Origin: Monosporascus cannonballus
Taxonomy: Eukaryota > Ascomycota > Sordariomycetes > Xylariales
Direction: 5' to 3'
DNA length: 64,000 nucleotides
NCBI GenBank assembly: GCA_004154925.1
Contig: QJNS01000288.1
Coordinates: 29,196-93,195 of the forward strand
Shown here: piece after piece, positions 25,501 to 37,188 of the stretch
How positions within the stretch are numbered: the stretch's first letter is position 1
Layout: each line of letters begins with the position of its first letter
Notes under the pieces: model-generated
The model's database searches: none
What the model was told of the DNA's origin: nothing
What the model saw: only the letters and a program-made list of their open reading frames with translations
Program-made: the position numbers and the translations under genes

Positions 25501-26850
25501 GTAATACTATGAAAACTTAATCCGTAATCTGGACTTCTTTAATAACATAATAAATTTCTTAATTATCTTTTTCGGATAACTTATTTTCCTATAAAAATAT
25601 TTAATATTTCCCGTTAATCCGTAAATTACTAAACCTAAACCACGGTATTTCTAGAATAATATCGTACCCAGAAATGTTGGCAATATCCAGCGAAATCCGT
25701 TCTTAATATCCTTAAATTCGTACTAAAAGTTTTTCAGTTGTTCGAAAAATTCGTCCGTTTTTATATATAAATAAGCTTCGGTCTACCGTACGTAACTTGT
25801 AAAATTTCAACTTATATTTCCAGGGAATTTAATGCCTTTTTACCACCATAAGAAAAATAAAATTACTTTTTATTTCTAAGTCGATTATAATTTTAAACGT
25901 TTTATTTTTATATTGCAGAAAAATTTCGATCTGGCTACATAATCCCTTAATTACCTTATATAAGGTCTTATATGTTAACACTTCTTAATATCTTATTTTC
26001 AAAGGCCTTTATCGTTTTTTGATTAATATAATTTGCTTACGAAAAAGCGTTTTTATTTTTAAGTTTTCTTAATCGCATACTTGGTACAATAATTATTTAT
26101 ATATTTATATCATTTCTTTCTGCCTAATTAATATCCGAAAATAATCGTTTTCTTTTAGCTTAATCCTTAATTTCATATTTCTTAAGTTATAAGGTCGGAA
26201 AAATGTATTTTTAAAAAAAATATTCCCATATTTAAAAGCTCGTATTAAATACAAAACGTCGGGGCGTAATATAAGCATTTTTGCAATATAGCCTTTCGAT
26301 TCCGTTTTAAATTAGGATATAAGTAATAAAACCTAAGGTATTCCGGCCATCGGGGGGTTTTTATACATTTATATGCGTTATTTAATTCGGTAGGTATTTT
26401 TTATCCTATCTAGGCCAAAAATCGTTATCCTTTTTAGCTTTAAAATAAACGAGATAATCGTTAAGATAACAGGCGGTAAAATGCAGCAGGTCGTAAAGGT
26501 TTGATTTGGGTTTTTTGGCATACACCGAACATTTTGGAAGTTCGCAAAGTTTTAAGGACAACTATCCATGGTTACTGGTATGCGGTCGAAACTAACCGTC
26601 CTTTATATATATCTCATACTTCTGGAAATTAAGGTAATACTGGTATCCTAGTTCTATAACTATTCTGGAAACCGTTTATCCTGGGTGATATTTATAAACT
26701 CTAACCTTAAAATCCTGGCAGATAAAACAATTTTCGTACTTTAGGATATTATTTTGAATCTAAGTAATTATGGCAATAATAAATTCTAATTAAGAAAAAG
26801 TCGAATTAATTTTTTTTCTTTTCCTTTTTTGCCTTATTATCGGTGTCTTA
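22590..26850 (-). pseudogene. pol of B1, RIP-inactivated
   Basis: Minus strand. The RT motif near 24890-24925 reads VYFNDILIYSE, where the canonical Y-x-D-D has its first Asp turned to Asn. The integrase zinc-binding region (KLRRMVKTVIKN) is near 23740-23830. The integrase core keeps an uninterrupted 74-codon stretch at 23275-23499 with YSQTDNQTERLNQTLEQY, matching the conserved HPQTDGQTE element of Ty3 integrases. Many stops lie elsewhere. Confidence 0.82.
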
Positions 26851-26879
26851 TTTAGTTATCTTAACTTTTTTTGGGGGTT

Positions 26880-27660
26880 AAAAAATTCTTCCTTTTTTAG
26901 AATTTCTTTTAGCGAGAAAGCGATATTTGCTTTGAAAATATCTTTTTTTGCCATAATTAAAACATTTTACGTTAAACTTATTTTTCTTAGGCTTTTTCGA
27001 AACGACATTCGCTTTTTTTAAAAACTTGCTCTTATTCTTTTTAGTTCGGTTATTAAAGCTTTTATCGTTATTTCGTTTGCCGGTCCCTTTCTTTTCGAAG
27101 TACCGATCAAAAATACGTCGGTTAGCAATAATAACCTTATTTATATATTTTGTAAAAAATCCCATTTTAGGTTTTATATATAATTTATTTTTAACTTAAG
27201 ATTTTAAATTATTATAATAAGGATAAAATAATATGCTTTTTGGCAAATTAAAAATAATTACCAAATAATTAAACTTAATCGTATATTTGGATATTAATTT
27301 GGTTTAACGAAAGAAATAAAATTACTTAATTACATATTATTTTTTATTTAAGTTTCCAAATAAGGTTCGCATTTTTTCCTTAAAATATTTATATTTACTA
27401 AAAATGTAATTAATTATATTTGAAAAGTTTTCGGAATAATTCTGTAAATATTTTTTATAATAGGCTCGAACTATAAAAAAACTTTTCCGGTAAGTAACTA
27501 AAAGATAGCTATTACCTTTTAATAGTTTTTCGTTAAAAAATTTTCATAAAATTTGAGATAAAGCTTAGCCTGTACCAGAAATCCTTTTATATCCGTAAAT
27601 TTATCATAGGGCTTAGGGGAAGTTGGTTTATAACCTTTAACGTCCGGCATTTCATAATAA
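26880..27660 (-). pseudogene. gag of B1, RIP-inactivated
   Basis: The minus frame begins around KGYKPTSPKPYDKFTD, the start of a Retrotrans_gag-type core. It ends with a 95-codon open stretch (26878-27165) holding the basic linker and a zinc knuckle CFNYGKKRYFQSKY, in which two Cys and the His are altered. The RNA-binding role is known for the family; this copy cannot fold the knuckle. Confidence 0.75.
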
Positions 27661-28292
27661 CTAAAAGGCGAAATAATTCTTTTTCGTAATCGATTCGCGC
27701 CAAATAATAGCAGAATCGAAATTCCCTATTGCTATAATCGTTCCGCGCCGAACAAAGATAATTAGAAACTACTTTTTTGGCTTTATCCTTTAGGGAAGCC
27801 GAATTACGGAAAAATCGGTTTCTTTTTTTTAATGAATCGAATATTCTCTTTTTTTAGGCTTTTAACTTTTTGGGCCAGAAAATCCAATCGTTCTTCCATA
27901 ATAAGTTCTTTTTCTTTAGTTAAACGCTTTGGTATCTTTTCTTTTTATTTTCCAACCGGGTATTTTTCCTTATCTTTATTTATTTCAATTTCTTGCACCT
28001 TAATTATTTCCCTTGCGGATAAAGGCTGTTACTAGAGTTAAAAGAAAAAAAAACCTCCTTAAAATCGAATAATAAGTAAAACCATATTATTAATTAATTT
28101 AAAAAAAATTTCGATAAGGGGTAAATCGTTTAATCTAATTATTAATCCTTTACTAGCTAATAACGAAAATCGGGTATGCTATTTTTCTTTTGAACGTTAT
28201 CCTGTATTATTTTCTGTATTAAGTTCAAAAAAACTTATATCCCAATTAGGCGATAAATCATTCGTCGGCTATTAATTAAGGAATTATTAAAA

Positions 28293-28716
28293 TGTAACGA
28301 ACCTATTATACATCCACCTGGAGGTATAAGCAATATCCGAAATAAGATCTTGATTTATAGGTAATAATAAGGCGAAAAATAATTCATTAAAGGTTTATTT
28401 GTTAAAAAAATTTAAAAACTTTTCCTTTAATTAGAAAACGGTATAATTGCCTTTAGATTAAAAGCTTAAATTAATAACTAAAAAGCGAAAAACTAAGTAG
28501 GTACTATTTACATAAAAAACTAATTCATTATATATCCCAATTCCTAAAGTGAGTATATCGTGGATCTATGTGATTTATATGATCTGATCAATCCATTAAA
28601 TCACCTAGATCACCTTATCTAGGCCAAGAACTCCCTTCCGGAATTAAGCCGTAGCCGTTCCACGCTAGGCCTTAAAGGTTGGCCTCCTCAAGACAGGAAC
28701 CCCTGTTCCTGTAATA
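28293..28716 (-). repeat. 5' LTR of B1
   Basis: 424 bp, partner of 21457-21879. The U3 end carries a near-palindrome CAGGAACAGGGGTTCCTG read on the minus strand. Confidence 0.9.
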
Positions 28717-30815
28717 CGTAAGCGAATTTCTAATTTTTGACATTCGTTATTATATAAAGTTTTAATTTATATCTCCATAACAATTTAAGCTTATTTATTA
28801 TATTTGATATAATATAATTTTCGCTCAAAGTTCCGCAATTTATTATTGCGGTATACTAATATATTTTGATTCGTATATTCAACGTAATAAGGTCGTTAAC
28901 GTTTCTTATTATTGCGTTTAAAACCTTTTTTGGAAATTTCTTTTAACTTTTTTAGGTTTCGTTATTTTGCAACTTTTTTATAAATAATCTTTTTTTTTTA
29001 ATTTTTATTCGAATTTGTTAAACTTTATTTATGTTTTTTTGTTTAACGTATTTAGTTACTGTATTTATTATTATTATCGGCGTATTATTCCTTTAAGCTA
29101 TATAAATTGTTCTTAGTTTTGCTGTAAATTTTCTCTTTATGGAAGAAATTATTTTTTATATTTATAATTATATCTTATTATACGTCGTTTTAATTATTAT
29201 TTTAAAAATGTATTATAAATTTATGTATTTTTTCTTTAATTATTTTTTTTCTGGAAATTTGCAGTAAATACTAATTAAAAATAAAAGTCCGTAATAACTT
29301 TTCAATAATGCTTTTTAATTATACGCTGGATTAATTCCTTTTCCGTTTAATAATTATATTATTTATAATAATATAATGGTTTTCTTACGGATATTACTTT
29401 TTTTCGGGCCAGCTTTTTGTTTCGGCCAACTATTGGACGTTTTCTGGAGCTATAATTCGAAAATGTCGATATCACTGCTTATCGTCCTTGTTATCTCCGG
29501 TACGATTTGGAAAGTTAAATCCCTCATAATATATACGGGTAATTCGTTCGTAGATATGCTATTTCCATTTTTCGTAATTGGGATATTCCCGTCGTTAACA
29601 ATATATAGCATGCATTCTGCCGTATTAATTAGGAGTTCCGGAACAGACTTTTTCTGTCCAGTTTTAATGTTTGCGTAATTATCCTTATAATGCCTTTTGT
29701 TATGTTCGCAATACCTATTAAATTAGCTTTTTAGCTTTTTGCATTTTTCGTTAAATCTTTTATCGAAATAATCTTTATTAAGCCTTTTGTCGTAAATTTG
29801 ATAGGTATTTGGCTTAAATTATGTTAATAATTTTGTTATCGTTTCCTTAATTATTTTTGGTTTGTTTTTCCGGTATAAAGGTCTAATTATCCTATCGTAA
29901 TCTTTTGAGGTTTTTTGCATTTATAAGCCTTATATCTCATTTTGCCATAATTAAAGTATTTAATCTGCCTTTAATTTTGTTTATAGGTAACGCTAAGTTC
30001 TATAAGTTTTGGCGTTATTTCGTAAAAAGTAAAGGGTACATTTCGTTTTTTCTTCTAGTTAAATTTATTATATCCCGAATATAAAGCATATTATTTTTTT
30101 TGTTATTTTTTAAATTGTTAATTATTAATCTTAATTACTTTTGCAATATACCGATCCAGGGTAACGAATTGTTTAATCCGAATAATTTTATTTTTCATAT
30201 TATTTTTTAACCTTTTATAAAATATGTTAATAAAGGCGTCGGCCTTATCGTTTTCTCATCCGGCCTTAACCATAAAATTCTTAAAGATTACGGCGTATTT
30301 GGATATAAGTTTTTTTTATCGGAATTACAAAAATTACTGGGCCATAAATCGTTTTTTATCTGGATTGCCGAAATTATTACGTATTTTGTTTTCGAAATTA
30401 ATATAAAATAAAAAGATTTTGTTAATAAAATCCTTTTTATCCGATTTTCTTATTTCCAGGAAATTTTTCATAATAGGTTCAAACCAATTAACCGCATTTC
30501 CTATTAGGCATATTTTTATTGCTAAAATTATATCCGCTGGATTATTAACGTCTCAAAAGCGAAGGTAAACTTATACCTAAATTAAGAAAGCTTGAAGATT
30601 ACCTTTTCCATCGTAAGGTTCCGGTTTTTTTAACTTTATACGGACGAAAAAAGGTTAAGTAGGTAACGTAGCCTTAAGTTATTAATTTTTTTTTCCAGTT
30701 TTCGAATTTGAGCCTAAAGCTATTAAATAAGGGTTTCCTAAGCGTTGGTCGATATTTTAACAATGTTAAATATTACTTAAAGTCTAACGATATTATTAAA
30801 TAAGAACTTGTAACG

Positions 30816-31216
30816 TATAACGGCTATATGGTTTAACTAACTATTAAACCTTAAGTTAACAGGTTTATGTTAGCAGAAGTATTATAAAAATCTGAATAAT
30901 AAATACAGTAACATATTACGTTTTATAATATTAAAAATACCTTAAATAACGATATTATATTGCAAACAATTGGTATTAATAAGTATTATAAGTTGGTATT
31001 ATTTAAATTATGGAAATAATAAATATATATATCTTTTTTCGTTTTAGCTTAATTATTTATAATTACGCCGTTAATAGTGATTATGATTATTTGGAATCAC
31101 CTTTGATCACTAATAATTATTGGTTTGGCAATGATTACCGTTACGTAATCCGGGAGGTGGCCCGTATGCTCTCTGCCTGACCGTCTCTTAAGACCGGAGC
31201 TTGTCGGGTCGTAACA
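30816..31216 (-). repeat. 5' LTR of A2
   Basis: 401 bp, partner of 17185-17585. It starts TATAACGG and ends CGTAACA. Confidence 0.85.
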
Positions 31217-32001
31217 TTTTCTTTAAATTATTAAATAATTTAGTTATTAGCGTTTATTATTTCCAATTTAACTTAGATATTAATTAAATAAACGTATAAC
31301 CGTAATTAAATGCTAATCTCTTTTATCGTAACTATTAGATCTATATTTCGATTTTTATTTTTTTGTTTGTTATTCGAAAAGCTTTGGTTAATATTTATTT
31401 AAATTGTTCGTAATCGTTATAAATTTGCATTATTTCCGAGTTTTGTTTTCTTCTATTAAAAAGATAATATGCTTTCTTATAACAGGTTTAAATTAGATAA
31501 CCGTATTTTCGATAAATTGTTCAACCGTAAATTCGACTTATATAATAGGCGTAATAAATCGAATAAGAAAGTGTTTAAAGTAGGTTCGATATTATATTAA
31601 AAATAATTATAACTTAATTAAAATTTTATTAAAAAGTTCTAGCTTAAAAGATTTAAAAAGTTTGCCGAGTTCTTTAGTAAAATTCAGCTAAATAACCTAG
31701 TTCGAAAGGGCCTTTTAATTTTAAAAGCCTTTTTTTAAACCTTTTATAGGCGACTTACAAGGACGTTATAAGATTATTTTTGTCCTTTTCAAGCTAAATA
31801 ATACGTTCGTTTATAACATCTAGGCGTCGAAGAACTTCCTTTTAAGAAAAGCGAGGTTATTCTTTTTTTTTTCGGATTCCATTTTAATGTCCGGGCTATC
31901 AGTGACCTAGTATGTGGGCTGTTCGGGTTGCTCACTAGTAGACATAGTGTTGGCGATATTGCTTAAAGTTTAACGATATTACTGAATAAAGGCTTATAAC
32001 G

Positions 32002-32370
32002 TATAACGGTTAGACGGTTTAACCAATTATTAAACCTAAATCGTATAGGTTTATATTAATAAAAATATCGTAAAACTTTTAAATAAAACAGATAACTTAA
32101 TTACATTTCGTAATATTAAGAATACGTCGTAAATTATTAATATTAATAAGTGGTTGCAAATTAAGACTATTTAAATTATAAACGTATATATCTTTCTATG
32201 AATCCCGTTAAATCCCTTGGATTACTTCGGATCCATACTGAATAACTGCATGGATCCCGTTGGATCCCTTGTATCACTTCGGATCCATGTCACGTGGTCT
32301 TGACCCACCTGGGTCCTGTTTTGGTCACTTTGCGACCGTTTCCGAGACCTCTTCTGGTTGGGTCATAACA
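32002..32370 (-). repeat. 5' LTR of A0
   Basis: 369 bp, TATAACGG...CATAACA. It has family-A ends but a distinct U3 with a duplicated block around GGATCCCGTTGGATCCC / CTTCGGATCCAT and a CACGTG word. Its 3' LTR partner is absent from the window. It is inserted in the Fot1-like 3' fragment. Confidence 0.75.
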
Positions 32371-32758
32371 TAAACTTATAACCGCCGAAATTCGTAATAA
32401 TTAATTAATTGCAGCCGTTAGAAAAGCGAAGCCCAAAGTACGTAAGAAAATATAGCCCGAACCAAATAAGGACTTCGTAAAAATAATCTCGGTCAGGAAA
32501 GTAAAAATAGGGCTGAAGGCCTTTACGAAGGGACGCTTTACTGTTATTCGGCAGAATTAGTAGCAAAACGAACCTTCCGAAAACGAAGAATATAGCGAGG
32601 TAGAAATGGATTGCATCATTATACGCTTTACTTAATATGGAATTAATTGACTAAATGATTGTCAAGATATTGTTATTTGTATAGAAAGGTTGTTGTGGCG
32701 ATGGCTTCAAAAATGGGTGGCGTGTTAAGGGGATGGGGCGTTGGGGGGGGGGTCGCCT
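32371..32758 (+). mobile_element. 3' end of a Fot1/pogo-type DNA transposon
   Basis: It is collinear with the end of the Fot1-like element at 63220-63604, including the conserved tail FVKIISV.KVK....KAFTK.RFTVIRQN and the following untranslated part. It ends in a TIR-like terminus (rc AGGCGACCCCCCCC) followed by TA at 32759-32760. The 5' part is missing, because A0 and a truncation lie to the left. Confidence 0.8.
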
Positions 32759-32782
32759 TAAGTATTGTATGCTCAACTCTTC

Positions 32783-32895
32783 TGTCACACTTACTAAGGA
32801 TCAGGTGCACAGCTCTTGAGGGTATATTGACCTGTCTAAAGCTAGGAAGCGTTGATCCCACTTGTTGTGGGCGATCCACCGATATAGGGCTCCGG
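32783..32895 (+). repeat. Left arm of an inverted repeat around the DUF6594 gene
   Basis: About 113 bp match the reverse complement of 34494-34613 at roughly 85-90% by eye, including GGATCAGGTGCACAGCTCTT and GCGTTGATCCCACTTGTTG. The arms flank a 1.6-kb segment with the DUF6594 gene. No clear target duplication was seen at the outer ends. Confidence 0.8.
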
Positions 32896-33081
32896 GAAGG
32901 AATAACAATCACCCGAAGACCCTAGCTAGGGGTGCCCTTTTCCATGACATCTTCGTTATTGTTCATACTTAGCCCTGATACGATAGATCAGCTGTATCAG
33001 TTGAAGAGCTGCGAAAGCGTACAATGCAGTAATGAACCCCCAGAATCTCTAACCGAGAAATCTCACTTCCACCTGACTGCA

Positions 33082-33970
33082 TTATACTGGCCCACCTTTA
33101 CTTCCATCTCCTATCAGCGTCACCAATACTGCTGCATATGCCGCAGTAGCAGCTAAGAGGCTCTCAGGTGCCGCTTGAGATAATACAGCGACTCCGATAG
33201 CAAATAGGAGGATCGAGGTTGTGATCACAACCAGCGTCTTCACCGTCGTATCCCCCTCAACCAAGATGAACATTGGTACGACAATGATCAGGCCGCCGAT
33301 GATGGCGAGCATGAGACGTTTTAAGGTGGTGCGCAGCCGCGCAAGGCGCTCGTCGTTGAGTATAGCTTCCTCCCGTTCCCTCCCTAAGCTCCGTCCGATA
33401 GCGGTGCTGTGTTGCATGAGATTGGGATCGAACGAGCCAAGAATATCTGAATCCTGGAATAGGCTTTGGTGTGAGGGAACAGCCCGGAGGCCATGGTCCC
33501 ATATCAGCGCCGCTTGCAGCCTTGAGCCGGGCCCATCATCGAGGCGCGATGCCGCAATATCCTTCACGAAATGTGTGTTCCAGCGATTAGCGTGGATAAA
33601 TTCGAAATCCCGTAGTGCATCAGCTAGCACATCAGAATGGATCGCGTAATAAGACGATGGGGTTCTTACTATATCTGCGCAATATTTTTCTTATGTCCTC
33701 TAATTGCGAATCCGTTACATCGGTCTTCTCTATCATACCGATTTGCTCAGCGAGTTGGCGCTGGAGCTGATGGATCGTGACCGTATAAAAGGGACGGAAA
33801 TCGATGACCGTCACACCCCCTTTTACCCAGTGTCTTACTGACCCCCGAATGAAGCGAGTCAAACGCTCATGATACGGTAGCGAGCCAAGTCCCTCGAGTA
33901 ATCGATCCCGATTAGCATCCTTGTTGTTGCTTTCCTTGACTCTGCTAAAGACGGATTTGATTGGCAACAT
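33082..33970 (-). CDS. DUF6594-family membrane protein
   Basis: Two exons on the minus strand, 33970-33670 and 33623-33082, with a 46-bp intron (GTAAGA...GCTAG). The spliced frame ILRRYTDALRDFEF gives 280 aa. The N-terminal 200 residues are helical and charged; the region RPFYTVTIHQLQRQLAEQ...IRKILRRY matches the family pattern of coiled-coil helices. Three C-terminal membrane segments lie at about 204-222 (AIIGGLIIVVPMFILV), 230-249 and 255-272 (SLLAATAAYAAVLVTLIG), the diagnostic DUF6594 arrangement. The biochemical role is unknown. These genes are expanded in Pezizomycotina and often sit near HET and kinase-like genes. There is no RIP damage, in contrast to the flanking DNA. The family's usual Tyr/Pro-rich N-terminal start is not seen, so a further 5' exon is possible. 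Confidence 0.82.
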
Positions 33971-34493
33971 ACTGTACTTCAGTTCTTGACAGCTACCACT
34001 GAGGGACTTATCGCGCAGTTATAAGTACCATCGTAGCACACAAACTTCAGTCTACTTGCTTATATCTATTCATATCAAAGCAGTGACACGCAACGATTTT
34101 AAGCTACAAGGCGTGAGGCTTTTTGGCAAGGCTGGATGAGAAGAGCACACCGATAGTTGTGTCAGTGGCCCTGGAATATGGGGAGGCCGCGATCAGAAGC
34201 TGATTTCACAGCCTCCGCTTGGGCAAGTGGTTAAACTATCTCCACCGCAGCTAAGCCACCGACCAGGATGTGGGCAACAGTTGGTATACTAAAGTAGGTA
34301 TGGAATAATTTATGACCTGGGTAGGGCGCTTACGAGCCTAAGTACATTGAACAAAGGAATACGGGGTCAATGTAGGCTTACTGGAAAAGAAACAAAAACA
34401 TATTTCGTTAAGCGCATATCATAACACCTTAATTACCGAAATATCTGTCGTGGAAAGGGGCCCCCCCTTTCTGTTGGGCAGCAATATCGGAGC
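33971..34493. other. Non-coding spacer upstream of the DUF6594 gene
   Basis: About 520 bp of GC-normal sequence with no supportable frame. It should hold the minus-strand promoter and 5' UTR of the DUF6594 gene. No clear TATA or CCAAT box was singled out. Confidence 0.4.
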
Positions 34494-34613
34494 CCAAGAG
34501 CCCTATATCAGTGGATCACCCACAACAAGTGGGATCAACGCTTCCTAGTTTCCTACAAGTCAATATATCCTTAAGAGCTGTGCACCTGATCCTTGGTAAA
34601 TGTGACAATATCC
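34494..34613 (-). repeat. Right arm of the inverted repeat around the DUF6594 gene
   Basis: Reverse-complement partner of 32783-32895. The inner sequence diverges right after the GATATAGGGCTC word and the outer sequence beyond GTGACA. Confidence 0.8.
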
Positions 34614-34876
34614 CAATGTTGTAACGGCGGCTTCGATTCCTTCTCCCTCGTGCCTGGTGTTAGATGACATTAAATTATACGTCGCCGCTTCCCTGTTGGA
34701 GCCTTACGAAATACCAATACGGACATAACCTACCTAGGCTAATTACGAGAAATCAATGTCACAGCTTCATGCGGGGGCCAATATGCCTGTGAGAAACTCG
34801 CGGGAATATCCAATTGGCCCTTTTCTCTTATCTCATGATGGGTGCGCCATGGAGGCGCTTTGTCGGATAACTCGCA

Positions 34877-35072
34877 TAGCATCAGGCAACAATGGCACAC
34901 CGAATTTTCTCAAAGGTAGACTAGATATCGAGACCTTGATCTGGAGGGTCACAATGGGGGTTGAACGCCACCACCTCATTAAATAGCATCATGCGACAAT
35001 GGCACACCGAAAACGGGCACATCGAGATGGTAGAAACGGAGGGTTACATTGGGAGCTTGATGCCACCACCTC
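34877..35072 (+). repeat. Diverged tandem duplication, two ~100-bp units
   Basis: Units 34877-34978 and 34985-35072 share ACAATGGCACACCGAA, TCGAGA, GGGT.ACA.TGGG.G and GCCACCACCTC in the same order and spacing. The rest of 34614-35275 has no gene I can support. It includes the promoter side of the kinase-like gene. Confidence 0.7.
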
Positions 35073-35275
35073 TACAGATAGTTCCGTATCTCACCCCTCC
35101 CTTCTCACAGCCTCGTGCACATATATTTCGGGCATCCTGCAGAGCAGGCAGACACCTCAACAACCTTCTCTATCCTTCTAATCTCTTAGCAACGTGCGAA
35201 TATCGTGGAAGCAACGCAGTCACCCTCATTTCCCCGTGCAGTAATTCGTAACGAGACTGCCGGCAGCTTGGAATC

Positions 35276-37188
35276 ATGTGTGGAATGGGCCTCAGGGCTA
35301 GATTCAGGCGCCCTTTTCGAGGACAATCCAAGTCGCAACACCCTAACTACACAGTAATTAAGGAGTTGTCAGATAAGGTTGACGGTGCGTACGAAACAAA
35401 CCACAAAAATTTCAGGTTCCTACCTTGTGATCAGCTAGCCGTGTTTGTTACCCCGGAAAATGTGGACGATGTTCTCGAAGATGCGGGGGTACCTGACGCG
35501 AAGCATCTTGCCAAGTTTGTTCTAAAGGATGCAAAGAAGCTTTTTCTAATTCTAGTAATGATGACGGAGGTGGAGAATGAGAAAATATCGCTGCTTGCAG
35601 ACTTAAAGCGAAGCAATATCAGCGATGCGTCCTTGCCGATCCAGTTTGTCTCTGATGGAGTAGGGTGTCCCTACTACTGGTCGTCCCTTGAGCGTAGTCC
35701 CGAGGAAAAATCCGAATTTCTTGGCAACTGGGATCGTACAGACCGTGCTCTTCTAGCAGACACCTATCAGTGGCATTTCTTAGCACCAGTATTTGGCCAT
35801 GATACTTTCCGCTTCAATTTCCACTCGCGTCGGATATTACCATACTTATATGCTGAACCAAGACCGGCTAGTTGCGGGTTCTTTGGTGAAGTATCGCGGA
35901 TAGAGATCCATAAAGCGCATGTTCCCTCTTCGCATACAGTGAGTTGCGTTGGATCTCATTCATGCTGATGTTTACTGATCTCTCATAGAATGCCAACGGG
36001 GAGGGGATCGCTATTGCGATTAAAAAGGCCAGGCATGACGACGAGCTTGCAGAGTTCTTTGACAAGGAGGCCAGTAACCTCCACAAGCTCCAGCAGTACA
36101 AATCGCCACACTTGATCAAACCTATCGCCGCGTACCAAATTGATCAAGACCGGTGCCTCATTTTCCCGTGGGCGAACGGGGGCAACCTGCGGGATTACTG
36201 GAAAGGTAATAAGGATCAGCGTGGAGAGTTGAGCAGCCTACAATGGCTTCTTGGCCAGCTCAAGGGGATCTGCTCGGCCATCCAGGAACTACATGTAGAG
36301 AACACCAGACACGGTGACTTGAAGCCTGAGAATATTCTGTGGTTCAAAGACGGCAATGATGGTGGATTTCTACAAATTGCCGATTTGGGACTTGCCACGT
36401 TCCACGAGAAAGACAAACACACAAAAAATCGGAAAGGAATGGGGACCTTCGCTCTTTCGGGGACATCCAGGTATGAGCCCCCAGAGATCGATGAAAAGCG
36501 AAACACAGTTGGTCCCTGGTCGCGACAATACGACATGTGGTCCATGGGATGCGTGTTGTTAGAGACATTACTGTGGCTCATTTATGGCTATGAAAGCATA
36601 GGGGTATTTCAAGATGCCACCACTCACTTCTGGGTGTGTCACGACAGACCAGACCGAAAGGAGTATTTTGTCCATCCTTATGTTGACTCATGCATGAGAG
36701 TTATGAAGACAAATCTCCAGGGCCAGTCAGCGTACAGGGATCTTCTGCTTCTCGTGCAGGAGAGGCTGCTTGTCGTGGCGGTGTCAGAAACCTACGGGAG
36801 CTTTCCGGACTATCGCGAGACGGCCGAGACTCTACACACAGCAGTCGAGGAAATTATCGAGAAAAGTAGAACCATTGAGAATTATCTCGCCCCTGTTGCA
36901 TTGGAATACCCGGCCGATAGAATACGCGAACAGCAACAGCAAAATGTGGTGTACCAAGCAGGCGGAAACCTGGCAGCGCCCCGACGAGACGATGTCCCTA
37001 GGTCCTCGCCTATTTTAGCTACGCACGATGCTCCAAGTATAGACGGAAATGGCGGCCTCAAGGTTTTGGTGCGTGCGCCGACTGGAGACTTCAATTCGAG
37101 CTCGCTGAGCACAAATGCATCGGCAAACACGAAGCATCAGCAAGTGAGTCAGCTGAGCATTACAACTGAGGAAAGTGAACAGCGCTAA
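35276..37188 (+). CDS. Protein-kinase-like protein of the fungal HET-associated type
   Basis: Two exons, 35276-35938 and 35989-37188, with a 50-bp intron (GTGAGT...CATAG), giving 620 aa. Residues 1-220 are a family-specific N-terminal region. The kinase fold follows: AIAIKKA with the ATP-binding Lys near 233, the hinge FPWANGGNLRDYW, the catalytic loop HGDLKPENI with Asp near 331, DLG (not DFG) near 353, and the activation segment ending GTSRYEPPE, followed by YDMWSMGCVLLE. HGD-for-HRD and DLG-for-DFG are usual in this fungal group, so activity remains possible. The C-terminal 150 residues are polar and probably disordered. Alternatively, GT at 37144 splices to AG at 37267, replacing the last 14 residues with a tail ending at a TAG near 37350. 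It is in the same orientation as the HET gene 0.3 kb downstream. Confidence 0.85.

Larger units (their letters stand above)
21457..28716 (-). mobile_element. B1: complete Ty3/gypsy chromovirus, family B
   Basis: 7260 bp, with LTRs of 423 and 424 bp (21457-21879, 28293-28716). The 5-bp duplication CGTAA is perfect (21452-21456, 28717-28721). LTR ends are TGTTACAGG...GTTACA in minus orientation. A purine tract (rc of TTATTTCCCCTTTCC) abuts the 3' LTR as expected for a PPT. It encodes gag-pol on minus and a convergent frame on plus. It is inserted in A2. Confidence 0.92.
18290..30640 (-). pseudogene. gag-pol of A2, RIP-inactivated and split by B1
   Basis: Minus strand. The gag and protease half is at 28722-30640 and the RT to chromodomain half at 18290-21456. 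The gag zinc-knuckle region is near 29935-29970. Integrase and chromodomain remnants lie near 18300-20000. The sequence is collinear with A1 along its length and full of TAA/TAG. B1 inserted within the protease-to-RT segment, leaving the CGTAA duplication. Confidence 0.75.
17185..31216 (-). mobile_element. A2: complete Ty3/gypsy chromovirus, family A, split by B1
   Basis: Two LTRs of 401 bp (17185-17585 and 30816-31216) bound a minus-strand element. After removal of B1 (21457-28716) and one target copy it is about 6.77 kb, matching A1 and A3. The flanks ATTTC and TTTTC agree at 4 of 5 bases, so the TSD is probable but imperfect. Its target was A0 gag. It carries gag-pol on minus and the convergent frame on plus. 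Confidence 0.85.
7883..32370 (-). mobile_element. A0: old, truncated Ty3/gypsy element hosting A1 and A2
   Basis: Pieces of one minus-strand Ty3/gypsy element remain at 31217-32370 (5' LTR and gag), 14938-17184 (gag end to RT) and 7883-8189 (RT). They are separated by the insertions A2 and A1. The sequence left of A1 and right of A1 is collinear with the RT region inside A1. The element stops at about 7883 within RT: RNase H, integrase, chromodomain and the 3' LTR are missing, so a deletion or rearrangement truncated it. All frames are riddled with TAA/TAG from RIP. Bases 7794-7882, between it and the MITE, are unique with nothing recognised. Confidence 0.75.

Noticed and set aside
27832..30406. 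Plus-strand frames of 60-100 aa in A2/B1
   Set aside because: They are complements of gag/pol of minus-strand elements with no conservation beyond that of gag-pol itself.
17185..32370. CRISPR-like or satellite array from the recurring LTR words
   Set aside because: The repeats are 370-430-bp LTRs of nested elements at irregular distances with TSDs, in a fungal genome.
32659..32925. 88 aa frame with GGVLRGWGVGGGV
   Set aside because: It spans the Fot1-like 3' TIR and an unrelated inverted repeat; the glycine run is the G tract of the TIR.
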